This document shows, in pieces, positions 56,526 to 64,000 of a stretch of 64,000 nt of DNA. The position numbers and the translations under genes are program-made. The stretch is from positions 7,119,219 through 7,183,218 of the forward strand of contig OX155957.1 of NCBI GenBank assembly GCA_944548615.1, read 5' to 3'. This stretch comes from Micropterix aruncella (lineage: Eukaryota; Arthropoda; Insecta; Lepidoptera; Micropterigidae). The notes under the pieces are model-generated. The model had not been told where the DNA came from, did no database searches, and worked only from the letters and a program-made list of their open reading frames with translations. Numbering within the stretch: position 1 is the first letter of the stretch; every line of letters begins with the position of its first letter.

Positions 56526-57059
56526 AAAGTTCAGCGTAAAACTAAAATTGAATCAAACAATGGAAAAACAACATCCCTAGTGAGTAATGAAATAGAAAAT
56601 GAGTGGAAATAAGTGCGATTGAGAAAGATAGGAAATAGATTATTTTGTCATTCTTACATATTTTACAATAAATTTTCATAATGCATTAGTGGCCTTGGGG
56701 AGGTTCACTTTAAGAAAAGGGTACAGTGTATTTTAATTAAAAAACCAATTAATGGCGTTAAGGTTTTTACAACATCGAATTTTCTTAGTTCTCTACTCTT
56801 TCCTGACTATCTTTATTATTTATTCTTTCTATTACTGACTATTACATCGATGTGCATTCTTATTCTGACTATTGGCGACAAACTATTATTATTATTATTA
56901 CTAATTTGTATTTTTGAGTCGGTTTTGGAGTCGTTTTTTTAGAGTCGTTTTTTTTTGTTAAAATTGTGTATTATTTATGTTACTTTTGACTCTACCAAGT
57001 GCAGGAACTCCTGTCAACTGGTTTATTATTTAAAAAAAAATACATGTCATGTCGTGTCC
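56526..57059. other. AT-rich DNA with a dispersed repeat
   Basis: 56765-57020 is similar to 45850-46320 (see above). No gene was identified. Confidence 0.4.
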
Positions 57060-57205
57060 CGACATCTATGTAACTTGTGATGCAGGAAGATGCAGTTCAA
57101 GAAGACTCCGAAGACCTGCCGGTTGTAGATTATAATTGGTACGACCAGGGAACAACCTGTTTTATGCACTTCAGGTGGCAGCACCTAAAGAAGAAGAATA
57201 AAAAT
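57060..57205 (+). mobile_element. Possible RTE-like LINE 3' end
   Basis: GTGGCAGCACCTAAAGAAGA-AGAATA resembles the tail after the LINE at 11689 (GAGGCACCCTAAGAAGAAGAATA). The upstream coding is not convincing. Confidence 0.35.
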
Positions 57206-58117
57206 AATTCCAACGCGGACATTAGCTTTATCCGAAGACAGTCGGATGAGACCCGAACAAGGAAACGGTGTACGACAGGGCCCAGTTAGCGATATTAGCG
57301 CTGTTCTCGGGCGCTCGCTCTTAATTGACAACAATGCACCAGCTCCGGCGAGGTAACAGGTTGACGGGCTTGCGGTTCCGTAAATTATTATTGCGCAATT
57401 GTTACGACTGCATAATGCGCCTCCAGCAAAACTGCCATTGACAACGAAACGGCCGTGGAAAACAATGAACAAACTGACGACGACGGACAACGAACGAGCT
57501 TTTCGGAATAGACCGCACAATGCGAATTGTGTGAAATGAGATTTAGATAAAGAATTTCAAGATACGAATCTCTAATCTATTGCAGTAATAATTATAATGA
57601 TAATAAACAAGTGGTCGTCATGCCTTAATATCGTTCTGTCATGCTTCAATATCGTTCCCGGTCACTTTTTTTTTGTAGCCACAAAAGGCACATACTGAAT
57701 TTATCTTCATTTATTTATTTATCCCATTGCAGAGAAAGTTAATTTATTTTCTTGGTAAGCATAACTATTTGAATATTTGAAATAATATTATTACTTAATA
57801 TTCATAATTTTATCGCATTTAAATAATAATATTTTTTAAGACTTTTTCGCAGTCGTGCCGCGTCGTGCTTGTTAGCCAATGTTAAACCAATTGTTTAAAC
57901 TTTATTTTACAGTCAGGTTTTGTCTGTTCAATATATATGACGAGTAGGTTGTTTAGTTTTGTTGCTAGGTAGATGTAGTGGTTTAGTCCAATAGAAATTC
58001 ATTGGTCCGTTGTGTATGCCGAGCCGTCGTTTGTTTCTGGTTTTGTGGGCATATTGTATAGTTCTCAACATTTTGTTACCTTTTTCACATTGCTGATAGT
58101 ACTACAATAAAACCCCT
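57206..58117. other. GC-richer then AT-rich unassigned DNA
   Basis: 57260-57540 has balanced composition and no repeat match; it may be old unique sequence. No exon was recognised. Confidence 0.35.
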
Positions 58118-58640
58118 CTAATATACAGCTGTGAAACGTCTAATACATCAAAATCCTTGATTGGTTGGTCAGACGAATAGCGGAATAGATTTTTATAATT
58201 TATTTTCTGCATTTTTATTAATGTCTCGGAATGAGTTCCATAATTTGGAATTCTACCATGAGGTTCACTCGGAAGTAATAAAGTTTGTGCAGAGGAGGTA
58301 CACGCGGATGCTAACCTATAAAAACGGTCTAACATGCACTCTCTACTCTTATGAAGAGGGTTTAAATTACTCTGATTATTACTCTTAAGAAGTAGAGACA
58401 GTGCGATAGCCTAATGTTTCGGCACAAACTCCTTAATGGCAGAATAGACTCACCAGCTTTATTAGGAGCGTTAAATTTCAACGCACCATCCAGACGACTG
58501 ATGCAGCATTTAACATTTCATATTCTCATTTGGCAGACAAACCAATCTTTATATAATCTTATCTCTTGCACAAATCGGTTATTCAACACCATAACTGATG
58601 TTGTTATTCAACACCAACAATATAAGTGATGATAATTTTG
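58118..58640 (+). pseudogene. Jockey-like LINE C-terminal end
   Basis: EFYHEVHSEVIKFVQRRYTR, then a frame change, then MFRHKLLNGRIDSPALLGAL and NFNAPSRRL. The same order (VH...VQRR/KKFTRML, then HKLLNGRIDSP) is seen at 25079-25499. A stop and a shift separate the halves near 58388. The 3' tail continues to about 58990. Confidence 0.7.
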
Positions 58641-59053
58641 ATTGTTTCAACCTGGGACCCCTAACAGTTAAATCAAATTTAGACTCTAAATTACGAGACA
58701 CATAGATTGATAATAAACCTACCGATGGTTTTTATTATTTTTTAAAGACACTATCAAATATGACCAAATTCATTTTTATTTTGAATTTAATATAAATTTA
58801 TATCTAAAATTTGAATTTTATGATATTTTTTAAGGATCTCTTTTTTTCTGTATGCTGTAATTCAATTACTTACTGTATCTAATTTATAATTTTATATAGT
58901 TTAGTTAATTTTATATTCCATTTGTACATTTTTTTATATTGGTAATTGATCTCAAAAATTTTATAAAAAAAAGGATCCTTAGGTCCACTAGAAATTTGTC
59001 CGTAAGTCAATAGGGATTGTCCAAGTGCAAATTACATATATGCTTCTAAGTAA

Positions 59054-59326
59054 TGTTTGTTTGTTTGTTTCTACTTTTTATTGTGAATTTTCACAATGGT
59101 TGGGTTTATTACCGTATGACAATCTCTTACAGCCAACCTTACTATGCGTGTTTATATGCATGTGTGCGTGTAACATGTGTGTATGTGTGTGTCTTGTTAT
59201 TGCATTCGATCTACAGAATCAAGATGCAATTCCGTTAATTTTAGACCTACGGAAATTGGTAATCCAGCCAGGAATCAAGCGCAGGACCTTACAATATAAG
59301 ATTAGCAATCTAACCACTATGGGTCG
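59054..59326 (-). mobile_element. tRNA-derived SINE, third copy
   Basis: On the minus strand, a head with ACCCATAGTGGTTAG (A-box region), then TTGATTCCTGGCTGGATTAC and the body, ending in the CAAA-rich tail at 59054. More diverged than the 2.9 kb copy. Confidence 0.7.
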
Positions 59327-60049
59327 TTTAACGCTGAGTATGTTTCTGATATTTTTGAAGATATATTCAATTTTATAGTTCTCGATGCAGTCTTGTCTGT
59401 GTGTGGTTGCCATTTAGGTTTTTCGTCAATTAGTACCCCTAAGTAATTTATACAAGATGTCCGCTGGAATGGCTAGCATTTACAAGGTTTGTCACATCAA
59501 CATATATAGTCACAGTCGTGTAGATATAAATCTCCTATTATTCTGGTGTTTGTTAAAGCAGTTGCCTTGCCGTAGGGCTTCATACGGTTGTTTATTTTCA
59601 TTCAAACACTGGACGTAACATCGAACTAATTAGTAACATGTAGCCAGTTCTATATGACAAACTTGATAAATATTTCAATCCTAGTAGAGTAGTTAAAACA
59701 GGCATAATCATTTACTTTGCGTCATCTTTTAATCATTATATATTAATTTTTAAAACCTGGTCAACAGCCTTATTCCGGTGATACAATTTTTATTACCATA
59801 ATGCGTTTCAATAGCTATTTATTAGAGGATTCAGCATTCAGCTATATAAAGTTCTTTGTAATGCCAACCACAACCTTGATAAAGACTAACTATATAGGTA
59901 TATGTACAGTGTGTTATTAGCGTCAGGGCATATTTTCTTAGGCTTTAAACAAAAAAATCTGAAGATGACTCGACAACGTTCTTTGATTAGAATAATGTCC
60001 CAAATAAAACTTATAATAATATAAAAATATAAAAAATAAAAATAAAATC
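59327..60049. other. Unassigned AT-rich DNA
   Basis: No gene was recognised. Confidence 0.4.
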
Positions 60050-60465
60050 TTGAAATGAAATGCATTTTATTATTTGTCTTAATTATGGTGTTATGTCTCT
60101 CATCATTCCCTGTTATCGCAACAGATTGACAATTTTACTTATTTTGTAAGTTTAGTAATAACCAATCAATTAATAGCATTATCATTATTATACCTAAAAT
60201 ATCTATCAAATGACATTAATTACAATAAAATTAAATCATAACAAAACAAAATACTAACAATCTTTCGATATTAAAAATTCGTAATGTTTATTGAATGGCC
60301 TGAAATAACATTAAAAAACAGATACAACATGAAATAATCGAAACAGACAGTATTAAATAAGTAGCACTAACAGTAGAAAAAATAAATAAAAATAATTCAC
60401 CAATAACAAAAAAATAAAGAAATAATAAAAAATCAAGGAGTAATCAAATTTGCATATAAAAAGTG
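60050..60465 (-). mobile_element. LINE 3' tail, uninterrupted copy
   Basis: Matches 53829-53928 and 54527-54815 together. It provides the empty arrangement for the insertion at 53.9-54.5 kb. Confidence 0.65.
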
Positions 60466-61075
60466 TAGTTTGATGTGCAGACTCACCCTTGACAATATGA
60501 CCTGACGCTAATAACATACTGCATGTAGTTAGTCCGTAACATAAGAGTTTATATGAAAAATATATATATGTCGTTAGTATCCTCCTGCTCCTAATATCTT
60601 AAAACATGTATATGTAGAAGTAATCTACTGTAATATCAGAAAACGTGTTTTTTTTTCAGAAAGAAAAATAACATCAAAACAAAAAAAAATACAATTTTAT
60701 TGTTTTGTTTGTTGTGTAGAAGTACCCCTGAATAGTATGCCCGTATGACAATGTCACACTCTAGTAACTTTTGCGTCTCTTATTTTGTGTTAATAGCAGC
60801 GGATATTCGCTCCATGCTTACTCTAGTTTTGTTAGAATGTCTCTCAAATTTGCAGGCGACGCTCGCGAAGATGACATTTCCATTTATACTTGCCAATAAA
60901 GCACACGCATCGCCGCCATCAATTAGCGATATATAGATCTTGGACGAAATGGGCCAGGCGGCCGGTAAATAAACTACTACCGGGACGCTTGGCCCAATTT
61001 CCAAAGCGACATCGCCACGCCCTCGCCACCGCGCATAATTCACACTTTACTCTGTTTCGTTTGCTAACGAGCCAA
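60466..61075. other. Unassigned, part GC-rich
   Basis: 60840-61040 is GC-richer with open frames on both strands (87 codons on minus). No domain was recognised. Confidence 0.35.
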
Positions 61076-61608
61076 CTTCCACTCAACTCGCGCACTTCTT
61101 GCGTTGTGTTCCCTCGCTTTGGGAATAATATCGAAAAGTTTCCGCCGAGATTTTCGAGCCAGTTTGCGTGTGTGTCAAAGCGAATTAACGCTTGCTCCGA
61201 AGTTTATTTTATTTTAAATCCATTTCAAAATTAAATATTACCTATAATTTAAAGTGCTTACCTAGTCCTTATGAACTACAGCAAAGATTTCGATAGATAG
61301 CAAATGCTTTTATCTACATATAGGTGTGGTAGTTACGAGATCCTGCAAATAGTGAGGATTTATTCTTCATGTATTTACAGCCTTTAATCGATCGATACAC
61401 TTAAGCTACTCTTCAACTCGTATGTAAGTAGCCAGCCTGAAATTCACTGCATTCGTATTATCGGCTACAACTCGCGCACTTCTTGCGTTGTGTTCCCACG
61501 CTTTGGGAATAATATTGAAAAGTTTCCGCCGAGAATTTTGCGCCAGTTTGTTTGTGTGTGAAGGCGAATTAACGCTTGCTCGGAAGTTTATTTTATTTTA
61601 AATCATTA
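61076..61608 (+). repeat. Duplicated ~150 bp segment
   Basis: 61076-61230 (CAACTCGCGCACTTCTTGCG, AAGTTTCCGCCGAGA, TTAACGCTTGCTC) is repeated at 61463-61606. The second copy stops at the Helitron insertion site. Confidence 0.75.
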
Positions 61609-62322
61609 TCTATACTAATATTATAAAGAGGTAAAGTTTGTGACGTTGTAGGAAGTAATCTCTGGTTCTACTGAACCGATTTTGAAAATTCTTTTACCAA
61701 TAGAAAGCCACGTTATTTGTGAGTGTCATAGGCTATATATTAATCCGAAAAATGAAAAGACTTTTTCGTGGTAGTCGGATTTCCAATGTAAGTCGGAAAA
61801 AACGGTCGAACGAAAACGTTTCTAACGAACGCTGCCTTAATGATGAGAGATATATGATTAAGTTCTAGAGAAAAGTTGTAGAGTTTGGTAATGCCTAGAA
61901 AAAAGTCATCGGCAGCATATGTCTAAATTTTATATTTAAGTCACAAAAAGTAGTTTTTTTATATTAAAAAAATAATTTAAATCGTTAGGTTATGTTTATT
62001 GGTCATATTATCAACAATTATGAATTCATATCAAAATAAGTAAATTTATCGTTTCAAGTGTTTAAAACAAAAGATTTTTCCCTTTTACTGCATAAATGGT
62101 TAAAGAGATAAGACACTCACAAATAACGGTAATATAGTCAAATTGGCATGCAAATACATACATATGTATGTATTTTTACTGCATATGTATGCAGCAAAAA
62201 TATAACCCTTTTTTGGCAGTCAGGAAATAAATCATAGCACTCAGTACTAACCGAACCACACTCATAATTTCATCACAAGTAAAAAGTTTTACCGCCCAAC
62301 GAAGTGGGCACGGGTCAGCTAG
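61609..62322 (+). mobile_element. Non-autonomous Helitron, copy 3, intact ends
   Basis: Starts TCTATACTAATATTATAAAG after host A (61608) and ends CGGGTCAGCTAG before host T (62323), with the 3' hairpin GCCCAACGAAGTGGGC. 714 bp, no coding. This copy has no internal insertion and serves as the reference for copies 1 and 2. Confidence 0.85.
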
Positions 62323-62364
62323 TTTACAAATAAAACTATTACTTATTAAAGAATTTATTACATG

Positions 62365-62640
62365 AACTACTCAACAAACTTGAACGTTTGCAAAATATAT
62401 GCAGCCGATTCATCTTCGGCCTACTTAAGTATGATCATGTGTTGGAATATAGGGCAAAGCTAGTTGCCAGTACGCCAAAGGATAAATGTTCATATACATA
62501 CTTGCTCTCCTCTATCATATCCCTATGGTACGTCTGAAACTCTGGAACGCGATTGGAGCCTGTAAGCAGCCAGCTTGAATTAACTTCAATCGTATTATCG
62601 GCTGCTCACGGCGTGAAGTCTCGACGAGGTCTTTCGCCGA
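62365..62640 (+). pseudogene. Jockey-like LINE C-terminal fragment
   Basis: Reads RLQNICSRFIFGLLKYDHVL, then EYRAKLVA, then after a shift VRLKLWNAIGAC. These are blocks of the C-terminal region of jockey-like polymerases ('QN.C.RFIFGLRKYDHV.EYR..L', then 'RLWN'). Broken by a stop and a shift. Confidence 0.65.
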
Positions 62641-62822
62641 GATCCTGCGAGAACGACCTCCACACTCACACAATGTTCTCACTTGTCTTCACGTTGTCAT
62701 CCGATAATGTCGAAAATAACGCTTTAGCGGCTGACACTGTGTGCATTAACATAACTTGTAAATATTGAAATTTAAAGTAAAATAAATAATTTGTATGGTA
62801 ATTAGGAACTGTACTGTCCTAT

Positions 62823-63474
62823 CATAGGAGCTAACGGGCCCATGATGAGGTGGCCACGATGACCCATGTGTTCAGGGTCGGTCACACTCACGGGTCAACA
62901 CCCATCCGATGGCCTCCACGCATGGGGTGCGAACCAGGGTAGGACACTGGGTCTACCAGCCTCCCCTGGGAATCAAACCTCTGGCGCTCCTGGACGGTCT
63001 GCGCACCGAGCGTCGCAAGCCAATCGACTGTGCTCTCCGACTAACAGTCGGGGGAGTCTGGGAACTGTATTGTTTCCTACAGAGCGGGGGTGGTTGCCTA
63101 CCTTACGGCGACTGCTCTTGAAATGACCATTGGCCATCCGATCCCGGTTCAGAGTCGGGCAGCGATAGATTCGGCATACACCGTTTCACCGCTTCGTAAG
63201 GGAGAGGACCGCGCAAGCGACCTCGAACTCGGAACCAATCGAGAGACCGGAGAAATCTGGTCACAATCGGAAGCAAGGGCGCGAGTGTCGGCCCGCCAGG
63301 TAACATTACTGGTTATCTCGCGGTAAAGGCGTTGGATTCTTGCGGGTTGTGACGTAGCTGGACGTTGGATTGTTCTGTCCAAAGTCTTCTACGTTCACTG
63401 CAGGGCGACAGAACGAGAAAATCGTTAAAACGTCCTGTGGTGACGGGCTCGCCCGTTGTATTGACACCGCAAGT
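62823..63474 (-). mobile_element. GCR element 7
   Basis: On the minus strand it starts ACTTGCGGTGTCAATACAAC at 63474 and ends CGTTAGCTCCTATG at 62823. It is flanked by TGTACTGTCCTAT (62810-62822) and TGTACTGT-attt-CCTAT (63475-63491), a 13 bp duplication with a 4 bp insertion in one copy. It shares with copy 3 the mid-element deletion. The frame LLPIVTRFLRSLDWFRV and RGPLPYEAVKRC is retained before the deletion. Confidence 0.85.
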
Positions 63475-63491
63475 TGTACTGTATTTCCTAT

Positions 63492-64000
63492 AACTGGCAA
63501 AAAGAGATTTCTGCTACCCTGGTGGGATACTTCTATATCCATTTATACGCTGAGTCTGTTTCGCGTAGAGTCGTGTACAGCGTAGAGTATGGGCGCATAA
63601 ATCGTTACACTATAAAATCAATGCCCCGTGGTAACGGAGAGTTCACTGGACAACTCGGTGCTGCCAGTTCTTCTGCAGATTTTAATGTTCTTCTGCTGTC
63701 CATACATATGGCTCGAAAGCTGTCGCAGGATCGCAGAGGTCACAGATGGTGAGAATTTAAAAAGAAAAGCTTTGCAAATACCAGATTAAGATTGAAGATA
63801 TCCGACGCTATTTCATTTTAAGAAAAAAAAATCGGTTGGGTCACCCTAAGACTTTCTCGACAAGTAAACAGGGCCCCTGCCGCCTTCGTCGCCATCTTCT
63901 CCCCCCTGCACGGGTACTCGCCAACGCACAACCCCCTCTCCCATGCGTCACCCCCCCCCCCCACCGTAGTATTTTCGTAGTATTTTAATAGAATATTCGT
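63492..64000. other. Unassigned DNA to the window end
   Basis: A 92-codon plus-strand frame (63474-63752) starts inside the GCR element and is not trusted. C-rich runs lie at 63900-63961. No gene was identified. Confidence 0.4.

Overview
The window looks like gene-poor, repeat-dense nuclear DNA from a moth or butterfly. It is AT-rich and contains no operons and no intact open reading frame of ordinary gene size. It carries A|T-inserted Helitron-like elements of the type common in Lepidoptera, tRNA-derived SINEs, many 5'-truncated LINE 3' ends, hairpin MITEs and long (TA)n tracts. The assignment to Lepidoptera is an inference from repeat style; I could not run a search. I find no host protein-coding gene that I can name. 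The best candidate for host-like coding sequence is a short spliced exon near 9.6 kb on the minus strand.

Layout. 1-6.6 kb: LINE tails, two well-delimited Helitrons (one with a SINE inside), a Helitron-like element with internal tandem repeats, and MITEs of two families. 7.3-18 kb: a block of simple structural DNA (short tandem repeats, a ~490 bp palindrome, a large foldback, a 159 bp satellite, a second irregular satellite) around a decayed RTE-like LINE, a decayed hAT transposase end and RT scraps. 19-26 kb: a LINE interrupted by a GC-rich element, a 5S-like repeat, a SINE split by a foldback, a second GC-rich element, and a LINE end with the inverted arrangement expected from twin priming. 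27-32 kb: two long (TA)n tracts and R1/I-like and jockey-like LINE ends. 33.5-35.1 kb: a tandem array of 5S-rRNA-like units with a 535 bp higher-order repeat. 36-45 kb: MITEs, a tail-to-tail pair of GC-rich elements and a Helitron with an internal insertion. 46.7-50 kb: two GC-rich elements of a shorter or divergent subfamily. 51.5-56.5 kb: a (TA)n tract, a LINE nested in another LINE with target-site duplications, an endonuclease-like retroelement remnant nested in a LINE tail, and a Penelope-like remnant. 58-64 kb: LINE ends, a Helitron and a further GC-rich element.

The most notable result is a GC-rich dispersed family, called GCR here, with seven copies in the window. Two copies have perfect 13-14 bp flanking direct repeats, one has perfect repeats of 14-15 bp, and a fourth has an imperfect 13 bp repeat. 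These flanks fix the 5' end at ACTTG/ACTAG, and the copies lack a poly(A) tail. One copy has a related unoccupied site elsewhere in the window, and another splits a LINE reading frame cleanly. This looks like retroposition of a ~650 bp unit that I do not recognise. The second notable result is the 5S-like family, present both as dispersed copies and as an ordered tandem array.

How the parts work together: there is no pathway here. The organisation is historical. Elements are nested in one another, so their order of insertion can be read: LINE, then GCR; Helitron, then SINE; SINE, then foldback; LINE, then LINE. All family names are my reading of motifs by eye.
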